A DNA stretch of 64,000 nt, from positions 1,674,001 through 1,738,000 of the forward strand of contig NZ_CP052909.1 in the NCBI RefSeq assembly GCF_014295415.1, read 5' to 3'. Origin of the DNA: Constantimarinum furrinae. GTDB taxonomy: Bacteria > Bacteroidota > Bacteroidia > Flavobacteriales > Flavobacteriaceae. This document shows, piece after piece, positions 1-7,019 of this stretch (position 1 is its first letter; every line of letters starts with the position of its first letter). Both the position numbers and the translations under genes were made by a program. The notes beneath the pieces were generated by a model, which saw nothing but the letters and a program-made list of their open reading frames with translations, had not been told where the DNA came from and searched no databases.

Positions 1-675
1 TTGAATGGGTTTGTCAAGCTGACTAAAATGATCTACAAGCAGATAGAGTACAAATCGTTTTTGAGAGGTGTTTTCAAGATCTTTGGCGAGCTCCCACATT
101 TGCTCATAATAAAAGGTCTCCTTTTCTGTATTACCTAGTTCGGCCTCAAGTAAGGCCATATTATAGTGATAATTCCACAATAGATCGACGTGTTCCGGTT
201 TCGTTGCAATAGGTTCTGCTTTATTTAAATAAAAGAGCGCTTTGTCGAGCTGATTCTGAAATAGATAGGCATTGGCGATAGAAGAATTATAAATGATCAT
301 CTGCCTTTCATCATTGAGTTTTTCTGCAATTTCCAATCCGGCAAGTTTTAAATTTAGCGAAGCATTGGTATCTCCTTTACGCGACATTCGCTGTGCAAAT
401 GGAAAGTAGAGCACTAATTTGGCAAGATCGCTGCTATCTTTGGATAGCACATAATTGTAATACTCTTCAAATCTCTCACTTCCATGTCTGCCAATGATCT
501 TGTTTATAAAGCCAAAAGCATCTTTCTTTTCTTCGTAAGGTTTTTGCCCCAGCGTTTGCATTACACTATCAATTCTGGTTTTTAAAGTGTTTTGCGAAAA
601 TGCAGATTGCGGCTGGAGAATCCATACCGCAATAAGCAAATAGAACAAATAGTTGTGCTTTACCTTACAAATCAT
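1..675 (-). CDS. TPR-repeat secreted/sensor protein, truncated by window edge
   Basis: The frame is open from an ATG at 675 to the window edge, so only the first 225 residues are visible. Residues 1-28 form a signal peptide (hydrophobic LFYLLIAVWIL, then AFSQ). The rest is helical with tetratricopeptide-like pairs, for example the stretch around ANAYLFQNQLDKALFYLNKA and another around MALLEAELGNTEKE. In Flavobacteriia such an N-terminal half often precedes a transmembrane segment and a histidine kinase or LuxR-type output domain, but that part is outside the window. It lies 43 bases downstream of a secreted protein gene on the same strand and may end the sigma-controlled cluster. Its role is not known; TPR protein is all that can be supported. 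Confidence 0.7.
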   Translation of the reverse strand, partial: MICKVKHNYLFYLLIAVWILQPQSAFSQNTLKTRIDSVMQTLGQKPYEEKKDAFGFINKIIGRHGSERFEEYYNYVLSKDSSDLAKLVLYFPFAQRMSRKGDTNASLNLKLAGLEIAEKLNDERQMIIYNSSIANAYLFQNQLDKALFYLNKAEPIATKPEHVDLLWNYHYNMALLEAELGNTEKETFYYEQMWELAKDLENTSQKRFVLYLLVDHFSQLDKPIQ

Positions 676-718
676 ACTTAAAAGATATAACTTTTTTAAA
701 GTAGTCTTATAATTTTCA

Positions 719-1258
719 TTATCTGGTTTTTGTGGAAATCACTAAGGTAAAATCACCTTCACTGAGTCCGTCGGCACCGGTAACTCCAATAACCACACGA
801 TACGGGTTATTTATGGCCACCAGATCGGTTACTACACGTGTATGATCCTGAGGTGCTTTACCTCTAACATTTCGTTCGCGCTTATGATCTGCTTCGCACC
901 GTATGCAACGAGGAAGATTCGGTACCAAATCATTACTGTTTACCCCAATTTCATAGGCGTATACGCTGAAATTCGCGTTGGGGTCTTTAGGAATAACGGT
1001 TACCGTCATTTCACTGTATTTTGGGATGATTCCCGTAAAGAACAGGTGCTTTCCAGTAAATTTTTGTTGTTGGGTTGCTGGAAAGCATGCATTTGAACTG
1101 CTCCATGCCCAACTGAGGTCATCGAGTATTACCCCTTCAGAGAGATTTCCGGTATAAGAAACTTCCTTATTAGGCAATGGTTCTATTGCATATACCTTGG
1201 GTTGAGCCTGCGCAAGACAGGTGACGATCAACCCTAATATAATTGCTATATTTTTCAT
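719..1258 (-). CDS. Small secreted beta-rich protein of unknown function
   Basis: This 179-residue protein has a clear signal peptide (MKNIAIILGLIVTCLAQAQ, cleavage after about residue 19). I do not recognise a named family. The body is beta-rich: residues 66-100 and 140-178 resemble the strands of a pre-peptidase-type beta sandwich (VTVIPKDPNANFSVYAYE near the middle, VVIGVTGADG...GDFTLVIS at the end). Three cysteines sit at residues 58, 117 and 120; the last two form a CxxC pair that could be a disulphide. It follows two other small secreted proteins downstream of the TonB receptor, but a terminator hairpin separates it from the gene before, so it may have its own promoter. A periplasmic or surface-exposed product is inferred. 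Confidence 0.7.
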   Translation of the reverse strand: MKNIAIILGLIVTCLAQAQPKVYAIEPLPNKEVSYTGNLSEGVILDDLSWAWSSSNACFPATQQQKFTGKHLFFTGIIPKYSEMTVTVIPKDPNANFSVYAYEIGVNSNDLVPNLPRCIRCEADHKRERNVRGKAPQDHTRVVTDLVAINNPYRVVIGVTGADGLSEGDFTLVISTKTR

Positions 1259-1306
1259 CTTGTTTTGGTTTTACTTTGTGTTCATTTCTGAAGAAAAAAT
1301 TCTATG

Positions 1307-1337
1307 AAAAAGGAGGAAATATTCTTATCCCCTCCTT
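1307..1337 (-). terminator. Rho-independent terminator after the gene at 1343-1894
   Basis: Read on the minus strand, a 7-bp stem (AAGGAGG with CCTCCTT, plus strand 1310-1316 and 1331-1337) is followed by five T residues. It stands directly after the stop of the gene ending at 1343 and splits the row of secreted-protein genes into two transcription units, or attenuates the last one. Confidence 0.75.
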
Positions 1338-1342
1338 CTTGA

Positions 1343-1894
1343 CTATTTTTTCTTACCGTTAATTCGGTATTTGAATTTATTTCCAACCGATTGATTTTTC
1401 ATGGCAACAATGATGATCTTTCCTCTCACATTGTTTAAAGTGAATTTTTTCACTTTTCCGTTTCTATCGTTGGGAAACTCGTAAGATGCCTTTTGAGTGG
1501 TTACACCGTCTCGCCCCTGTACACAGATCACAACTCCAGTTTTTGCTCTTCCATCGTACTTATTGATGGTGATCTCAACCCTATCGTCGAAAGAAGGGGG
1601 TGTTACAAATGTGCTTTTGGTTTGTCCTGCAATATTGCCGGATTCATTTCCACCATCCAGCTCGAGAAGTCTTGGTCCTATTGTAGCTCCGCCATTTGCA
1701 GCGATCCAGTTCCAAACGTTCTTGATCTTTTGAACCTCAGCTTTAAAGGGGATTAAAGTAATATTGGGCTTCCAGGGTCCCCATTTTTCCCATGTTTTTT
1801 CTGCTAGCTTGGCGCCCTGATTGCAGTTTTGAGCCTGAGCCTGAAAATTACAGGCGAAAATGGCTATAATGATGGTGATTATTATTTTTTTCAT
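1343..1894 (-). CDS. Secreted protein with one copy of the local GRA/NQSVGN repeat domain
   Basis: A 183-residue protein with a signal peptide (MKKIIITIIIAIFACNFQAQAQ, about 22 residues). Residues 100-181 form a beta-rich domain that also occurs twice in the next gene upstream (2036-2773): landmarks are DGRAKT, then a YEF tripeptide, then NNVRGK and the ending NQSVGNKFKYRI. The N-terminal part is Trp-rich (residues 34-62: WEKWGPWKP and VWNWIAANGG), suggesting a carbohydrate or surface-binding face, which is inference only. Two cysteines (24 and about 121) remain in the mature form. It is encoded between the TonB receptor operon and a terminator, so expression with the receptor is likely, although 141 bases with repeated TCTATGA words separate it from its upstream neighbour. 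No named family is recognised. Confidence 0.7.
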   Translation of the reverse strand: MKKIIITIIIAIFACNFQAQAQNCNQGAKLAEKTWEKWGPWKPNITLIPFKAEVQKIKNVWNWIAANGGATIGPRLLELDGGNESGNIAGQTKSTFVTPPSFDDRVEITINKYDGRAKTGVVICVQGRDGVTTQKASYEFPNDRNGKVKKFTLNNVRGKIIIVAMKNQSVGNKFKYRINGKKK

Positions 1895-1969
1895 GATCGT
1901 ATATTTAAATAGTTATTTGAATTCGAATTGCTCTAAGGTACTTTTCCTGAAAAGTAAGGCCATCTAAGA

Positions 1970-1996
1970 AATCTATGATGTGTAAAAAATCTATGA
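1970..1996. promoter_or_regulatory. Direct repeat AATCTATGA upstream of the secreted-protein gene
   Basis: The nonamer AATCTATGA occurs at 1970-1978 and again at 1988-1996, 18 bases apart, inside the 141-base gap upstream of the gene that starts at 1894. A related word, ATTCTATGAA, lies upstream of the gene starting at 1258 (near 1299-1308), and its reverse complement TTCATAGAA lies upstream of the gene starting at 2773 (near 2875). Repeated short words in three consecutive leaders are suggestive of a regulator binding site. No known consensus is matched. Confidence 0.3.
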
Positions 1997-2035
1997 ATTC
2001 CGGTAGGAAAAGACTGAGGACTTTTGAATTGTAAA

Positions 2036-2773
2036 TTAATTAGCAGCTAAAGCATTCATAATATATCCCAGTGTATTTCCTACAGATACATTTCGCAATT
2101 CAACTTTTAACTTCTTGTTAGAGTTAACAACAAAGATCTTTTTGTCTTGATTTTGCTCAAGAGTCTGACTGTACTGATCCAAACGCTGCCAAGAACCGTT
2201 GCTTTGTTTTTCCCATACTCGAATGTTTCCACGAGCCCTTCCATTCTTTCTCCTAACAATTATCCGAGTCTTTGGAGTACATGACCCATCGGTATAAATG
2301 GTTTTATTGGTCTGCCCAATAAGTGTTCCTTCAACTTTACCACCTGTGGTAGCAACAGATTTTTTGGAACCGTCTATTTTTAGCGTGTACTTAAAGGTAT
2401 TTGCCACAGATTGATTCACGATCTGAACTTTAATCGTTTTTCCCGAAACATTATTAAATGTTCTCGTTCTATACTGTGATTCGGTGTAGTTTCCGTTGTC
2501 AAATTCGAAAACGTCCTGCGGATCGGGTTGCATAACGTTGTTTACATATACATTGACCTGAGTCTCGGCACGACCCCCGGTTTTTCTGATCTTTACAACC
2601 ACTTGATCTGAGGTCGCCGTGGTTGTTAGCACCCCGGGATTGGCAGATAATACGGTACCCGATTTTGATGCCAGTGTGGTCGCACATTCCTGTGCGTTAC
2701 CGGTAAACGTTAACGCAGCAATGAAAAATGCCATCATGGCAAATTTTACTTTAATTGTGTCTTGTGTTTTCAT
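2036..2773 (-). CDS. Secreted protein with two copies of the GRA/NQSVGN domain
   Basis: A 245-residue protein. Residues 1-27 are a signal peptide (MMAFFIAALTFTGNAQ). Two tandem domains follow. The first (about 55-133) carries GGRAETQVNVYV, FEFDNGNY, NNVSGKTIKV and NQSVANTFKY. The second (about 160-245) carries NGRARGNIRVW, then NSNKKLKVEL and NVSVGNTLGY. A single copy is in the protein at 1343-1894. The family looks like an extracellular beta sandwich, with an RK/GRA turn that is strongly conserved. It is not one I can name. The gene is 125 bases downstream of the receptor gene, on the same strand, and is probably part of the sigma-controlled output. Two cysteines (30 and about 166) may pair. 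Confidence 0.7.
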   Translation of the reverse strand: MKTQDTIKVKFAMMAFFIAALTFTGNAQECATTLASKSGTVLSANPGVLTTTATSDQVVVKIRKTGGRAETQVNVYVNNVMQPDPQDVFEFDNGNYTESQYRTRTFNNVSGKTIKVQIVNQSVANTFKYTLKIDGSKKSVATTGGKVEGTLIGQTNKTIYTDGSCTPKTRIIVRRKNGRARGNIRVWEKQSNGSWQRLDQYSQTLEQNQDKKIFVVNSNKKLKVELRNVSVGNTLGYIMNALAAN

Positions 2774-2898
2774 AATGAGAGATTTTAGATTCGATTAATA
2801 CTGATGGTGCTAAAGTATTGTGAACTAATCGTCTCACTATCAAAGAATTCTGCTAGAAATTAAATTTATGGGAATTCATAGAAGGAAAAACCCTATGC

Positions 2899-5466
2899 CT
2901 AAAAAAGTACTTGGACAGCGAAGTTAGGAGTAAGTCCTAAGGAAACTTCTTTTACCTGATTTACGCGGGTCGCACCGTTTTCATCGGTGGTTAATACATA
3001 TCTGATATTTAATGTATTATCGGTATCGGCAATATTTAATACCGCCAGATTTATTTTGGCATCTACTTTGTCTGAAAGTTCCCAGATATATTCTGCAGAA
3101 ATGTCTGTTCTAAAATAACTGGAAAGTCGTTCGGCATTCGGACTGTCGTATTGTATGACCTCTTCTCCGTTTACCTCAATAATCTCGGCTCCATTAAGCG
3201 GGAAAGTGTTCGGTTTTCCGGTATGATAGTTAAATCCGAGAGCGATCTTAAAATTCTTAAAGTTATAGGAACCTGCAACAGTAGCGGTATGTCGTATATC
3301 TAGATTATTCGGAAAAATATTGGGTTCCAGATTCGAAAATTCGTAATCATTGATCATGTATAAATAACTAAGCCAGGCACTAAATCGCGGTGTACGACGG
3401 TTTACTGAAAATTCAACTCCCTTAACATGATACCCGCCCGTATCTCTTGTGAACTGAAACTGATTCTGAAAGCCCTGACTGGCTGCGGTAATTCCATCCA
3501 CACTCTTATAGAATCCCTCTGCATTAGCGAACCAATTGTCTTTTGCATAAACCATACCTACAGACCCTTGTTTACTTTTAATGATGGGGATATCGTCATT
3601 ATTAACCAAAACCCATCTACGCTTTTCAACGCCCAGAAAATCACTTTCAAAATCGATTCGTTGTGTGGTGGTCTGACTTTTAAATTCGCCCAAACCTTCG
3701 ATTGCAAAACCACTCCCAACTTCCTGGTGAATACTCAGTCTGGGTTCAATAAATGTTTCCTTGAATTTACTGAAATAATTAACCCGAAATCCGGCGTTGA
3801 TCACAGAGTTATTGTTGCCGCTAGGCCGGTATGCTATTCCCCCGTAAATAATATGGGAACGAAGCACATCTTTATCCTTGCTCAAAAAACGAGGCAAATT
3901 AACTTGTTGTGTGTTCGATATACCGGTTTCTGAAAAATGATATCCTGCTTTTATGGTATTCCTGTCTGAAATTTGGAGCTCCGAGTCCAGTTTTATACCT
4001 GTTTCCAGTACTTCGTTTTCCTGAAATTGCTCCTGAGTCGTAAATATATCGCGATTGATGGATTCCAAAAGGTAATAACTGCCATACCCTAAAAATGAGG
4101 TTTTAATTCCCTCGTCCCACTTCCGATCCCATGAAGCTCCGGCAACCAAAGTATTTTGATCCAGTTTACTGGTTTGGGAACTCTGTGTTTCATTAATGGT
4201 TTCAGTAAAGTCCAGCGAGTTCTGCATAGTAAGAAAATTAAGTCTTACCTTATCTTTTTCTGAAAAATCCCAAAGAAATTTGGTGCTAAAATCATAGAAT
4301 TTAAAATCTTCATCGGCGCTTACCAAGGCAGTGCTATTACTGCTATCTACGGAAGTGATCTCGGTATCCTGAAAGATCCGCTCAGAATAGGTTTTGTACA
4401 CCGGCGTTTCCAGCACTGTATTGATCGATGTTCGGGCCGAGGTTTGAAGTCCCATGGTTTTTGAAAGCGGGATCTCGAAGAACAGATTGGTGTTAATTAA
4501 ATTGAGTCCGGCACCACCTCTAAACGTTTCAGCGATGGTATTGGTAGATCGCATATCGATAACTCCCGAAACTCCTTCGCCGTATTTAGCCGGACTTCCG
4601 TTTTTATAGATCGTTACATTTTTGGTTAGATCGGGGTTATACGCAGAGATCAATCCGAAGAAATGCCCGCTCTGATACATCTTTATATTATCCCAGAGGA
4701 TAAGATTTTCATCCCGTGTTCCACCTCTAATATTGATATGCGAAACGGTTTCGTCTACACTTTCCACTCCGGGGAGTGATTGAGCAATTAAGAGCACATC
4801 GTTATCTGTTTGCCCCGGCAGCAGTCCAAAACTGTCTGCAGATAAGGTTAGGGCACCATCGGTATTCTTATCGATACCCTTAACAAATAAGGCTCTTATA
4901 TACACCTGTTCCAACATATCTACGGCGGGTAACATCATGATCGACAAGCAGTCCGACCTAAGCTCATCCACCAGCAGCGTTTGCTGTTCAAAACCAACAT
5001 GCGATACCGTGAAATTGGTTCCTGCTGCAGATTGCGGTAGATAAAAATAACCTTCAGAATTGGAGATCGTAGAAAATCTACTGTTTTGGCTCACTATGTT
5101 GGCTCCTTCCATAGGATCGCCGGTTTCAGAATTAATGATCCTTCCGCAGTACTTAGAAATATTATTTTTTCGAACTACCGTAATATATCGGTTATCAATT
5201 TCAGTAAAGATTAAAGGAGTGATATTGTTCAAGTATTGAAGACTTTCGTTCAGGTTTAGCGATTCTTCCGGTGGAACAATGCTTATCTGAGAAACGTCTT
5301 GCGTCGCATATGAGAATCTAACATTATGCTTAGATTCAAGATCGGTCATAATACTTAGGAGGGCTTTCTTTTCAGTGTTCTGACCGTGAATATTCTGTAA
5401 ACTGAAAACAAATAACAGGGTAATAAATACCAGTCGAAAATTATTTGTCTTTAGGTGCATATACAT
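2899..5466 (-). CDS. TonB-dependent outer membrane receptor with STN signalling domain
   Basis: This protein of about 855 residues is an outer membrane receptor of the FecA signalling type. In order: signal peptide (hydrophobic VFITLLFVFSLQ, ending NIHGQ), an STN secretin/TonB short N-terminal domain (about 30-105) that would contact the FecR protein in the periplasm, a CarboxypepD_reg-like beta domain (about 105-190), the plug (about 210-330, with LLIAQSLPGVES and NIRGGTRDENLI) and a beta barrel ending in an aromatic residue (VQVLF). The frame extends to 5511, but starts at 5466 or 5460 put the signal peptide at the N-terminus; the gene then overlaps the end of the FecR gene by about 20-26 bases. 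No SusD-like partner lies next to it, so it is more likely a signalling or small-ligand receptor than a glycan importer. The ligand is unknown. Confidence 0.9.
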   Translation of the reverse strand: MYMHLKTNNFRLVFITLLFVFSLQNIHGQNTEKKALLSIMTDLESKHNVRFSYATQDVSQISIVPPEESLNLNESLQYLNNITPLIFTEIDNRYITVVRKNNISKYCGRIINSETGDPMEGANIVSQNSRFSTISNSEGYFYLPQSAAGTNFTVSHVGFEQQTLLVDELRSDCLSIMMLPAVDMLEQVYIRALFVKGIDKNTDGALTLSADSFGLLPGQTDNDVLLIAQSLPGVESVDETVSHINIRGGTRDENLILWDNIKMYQSGHFFGLISAYNPDLTKNVTIYKNGSPAKYGEGVSGVIDMRSTNTIAETFRGGAGLNLINTNLFFEIPLSKTMGLQTSARTSINTVLETPVYKTYSERIFQDTEITSVDSSNSTALVSADEDFKFYDFSTKFLWDFSEKDKVRLNFLTMQNSLDFTETINETQSSQTSKLDQNTLVAGASWDRKWDEGIKTSFLGYGSYYLLESINRDIFTTQEQFQENEVLETGIKLDSELQISDRNTIKAGYHFSETGISNTQQVNLPRFLSKDKDVLRSHIIYGGIAYRPSGNNNSVINAGFRVNYFSKFKETFIEPRLSIHQEVGSGFAIEGLGEFKSQTTTQRIDFESDFLGVEKRRWVLVNNDDIPIIKSKQGSVGMVYAKDNWFANAEGFYKSVDGITAASQGFQNQFQFTRDTGGYHVKGVEFSVNRRTPRFSAWLSYLYMINDYEFSNLEPNIFPNNLDIRHTATVAGSYNFKNFKIALGFNYHTGKPNTFPLNGAEIIEVNGEEVIQYDSPNAERLSSYFRTDISAEYIWELSDKVDAKINLAVLNIADTDNTLNIRYVLTTDENGATRVNQVKEVSLGLTPNFAVQVLF

Positions 5467-6346
5467 GTACTTGGTCTCCTTCAACAGTAAATTCCAGTTG
5501 GAGGGGATCAAATACCGAGCGCAGTGCGATCATTAGATCCTGATGTGTAAAACTCCCCGAAAACCGCTTATTTACTATAGTATTTTGTGAGGTTATTTGA
5601 ATTGGATATTGTCGTTGTAACTCTTCAATGACAGTGGCCAGGCTAGCATTATCAAAACTGCTCTCATTTGTGATCCAGCTTGGTGACTGTGTATTGCTTT
5701 GTGTATGAACTACTAACGTTCCGTTCTCTATTTTTAGTTTATTTCCGGCAGGAAGTTTAATAAGTGTGTCGTTAAACTGAACACTTACCAGACCTTCGTA
5801 ACAATTTATATTGAAAATTGTATCCCTGGAGAACACGTTAAATTGAGTTCCCAAAACACTAACGATACCCTGTGATGTCTTAACGCTGAATTTACTGCCT
5901 TTTTCAACTTTAAAATAAGCCTCGCCTTCTAAGGCCAACGCCCGGTTGTCGTTCCATTTTTTCTTATTGTATACGATCTCTGATGAAGCGTTTAACACGA
6001 CTTCGGAATTATCCGGAAGCAAAAAGGTTTCCTTTGCAGCAATTCCGGTATTTACGGTAGTATCCAGAGTGCTTACGTATAAATACCCGGCTAGCAGCAC
6101 CATGACAACGGCTGCCACTCTTATAAACATACCAAAAGGGCTCAAGGTTCTGACTTTCGGATCGCCTATTTTTGCATCGATCGCTTTCTTATTGCCTTCA
6201 GCATCAAACGATGGAGTTGTGAACTCTCCCGTTACTTCGGAGATCTTTATATAAGAAGCATATTCCGGAGATTCCTTGAGCTGAGCTATTTCCTCGGCCG
6301 TCGCTTCTCCGTTTAAATATTTATGCAATATGTAGTTTTTATCCAT
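5441..6346 (-). CDS. FecR-type anti-sigma factor
   Basis: A 301-residue inner membrane anti-sigma regulator. The cytoplasmic N-terminus (1-70) has the usual helical sequence with YLNGEATAEEIAQL. One transmembrane helix follows at about 72-92 (IRVAAVVMVLLAGYLYV). The periplasmic FecR domain (about 105-205) contains LPDNSEVVLNASSEI and LGTQFNVFS, and a DUF4974 domain (about 225-300) has FSGSFTHQDLMIALRSV. It sits between the ECF sigma gene and the STN-containing receptor. In this family the receptor's STN domain contacts the periplasmic part, and the cytoplasmic part releases or activates sigma. An ECF-type promoter site starts only 9 bases after the sigma stop codon, so this gene and the receptor can be induced apart from sigma itself. 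Confidence 0.93.
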   Translation of the reverse strand: MDKNYILHKYLNGEATAEEIAQLKESPEYASYIKISEVTGEFTTPSFDAEGNKKAIDAKIGDPKVRTLSPFGMFIRVAAVVMVLLAGYLYVSTLDTTVNTGIAAKETFLLPDNSEVVLNASSEIVYNKKKWNDNRALALEGEAYFKVEKGSKFSVKTSQGIVSVLGTQFNVFSRDTIFNINCYEGLVSVQFNDTLIKLPAGNKLKIENGTLVVHTQSNTQSPSWITNESSFDNASLATVIEELQRQYPIQITSQNTIVNKRFSGSFTHQDLMIALRSVFDPLQLEFTVEGDQVHVYAPKDK

Positions 6347-6369
6347 AGTTATAATAACATTCCTAATAC

Positions 6370-6399
6370 CCTAACAGCCAAATGGTCTTTTACCCTACC
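6370..6399 (-). promoter_or_regulatory. Putative ECF sigma promoter of fecR-receptor operon (site B)
   Basis: On the minus strand GGTAGGG (6399-6393) is followed after exactly 16 bases by TGTTAGG (6376-6370), and the FecR start codon lies 24 bases further on. The same two boxes with the same 16-base spacing precede the lipoprotein genes at 7020 and 9773. A -35/-10 pair read by the neighbouring ECF sigma factor is the simplest explanation. Confidence 0.65.
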
Positions 6400-6407
6400 A
6401 TTAAGTA

Positions 6408-6914
6408 TTATAAATTTTCAATTTCCTTTCTCAAAGAGGCTAAAGCCTGACTCATACGCTTTTCAACTGCTTTTACCGAGATACCCAGGATTTCTGCGAT
6501 CTCGGCATATTTTTTTCCATCAATACGGTTCATTAGGAAAGCCGTTCGTTGTGCTTCCGTAAGATTTTCGATCGCTTTTTCTATTTTCTGAAGGTATTCC
6601 TTTTCCTCCAACACAAACTGAGGGGATTGATTATTAACCGAATCGGGCTGAAGTTTGGCGTGCTTCAACACCACTTTTTTGTGCGCTACTTCATTCAAAA
6701 AGGTGTTGTTAGCGACGGTATATAAAAAGGATTTTGCTTTTTGAGATGTTACCTTGGCACAATTTTGCCACAATTTTATAAAGGCCTCCTGAACCAGATC
6801 ATCGGCCTGGGCGCTGTCTCCACACTTATAATAAATAAACCCCCATATAGATCTGCCGTGTTCGGTATAAATTCTATTGAATGTACTTTCGTTGCAGACG
6901 TTATCTTCTGTCAT
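6408..6914 (-). CDS. ECF-subfamily RNA polymerase sigma factor (FecI-like)
   Basis: A 168-residue sigma-70 family protein of the extracytoplasmic-function type. Region 2 is at about 10-75, with the DDLVQEAFIKLWQN helix that binds core polymerase and melts the -10 element. Region 4 is at about 110-165, with AQRTAFLMNRIDGKKYAEIA and the recognition helix ISVKAVEKRMSQAL that reads the -35 element. It lies upstream of its cognate FecR anti-sigma factor and TonB receptor, the normal order for these three-gene systems in Bacteroidota. Its own leader (6915-6965) lacks the GGTAGGG box found in front of fecR and the lipoprotein genes, so it is probably not autoregulated through that site. Inferred targets are the fecR-receptor operon and the lipoprotein genes at 7020-11299. 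Confidence 0.93.
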   Translation of the reverse strand: MTEDNVCNESTFNRIYTEHGRSIWGFIYYKCGDSAQADDLVQEAFIKLWQNCAKVTSQKAKSFLYTVANNTFLNEVAHKKVVLKHAKLQPDSVNNQSPQFVLEEKEYLQKIEKAIENLTEAQRTAFLMNRIDGKKYAEIAEILGISVKAVEKRMSQALASLRKEIENL

Positions 6915-6966
6915 TATATAATGTTCTCTTAGGTGGCTAAATATATTTAAAAATAATTATTTTTCG

Positions 6967-6996
6967 GGTAGGGTAAAATTGAATATACCTGTTTTA
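6967..6996 (+). promoter_or_regulatory. Putative ECF sigma promoter of lipoprotein gene 7020 (site A)
   Basis: GGTAGGG (6967-6973), 16 bases, TGTTTTA (6990-6996). The ATG at 7020 is 24 bases downstream, the same distance as at the fecR site. It shares the extended word GGTAGGGTAAAA with site B. The two sites drive divergent directions on either side of the sigma gene. Confidence 0.7.
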
Positions 6997-7019
6997 TCAC
7001 TAAAGCACCCAAATAAAAC

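Noticed and set aside
842-1096. Plus-strand frame opposite the small secreted protein gene.
   Set aside because: The minus-strand gene has a signal peptide and fits its neighbours; the opposing frame has no recognisable feature.
2899-5511. A SusC/SusD polysaccharide utilisation locus.
   Set aside because: The receptor has an STN domain and a normal FecA-like length, and there is no SusD-like gene or glycoside hydrolase nearby.
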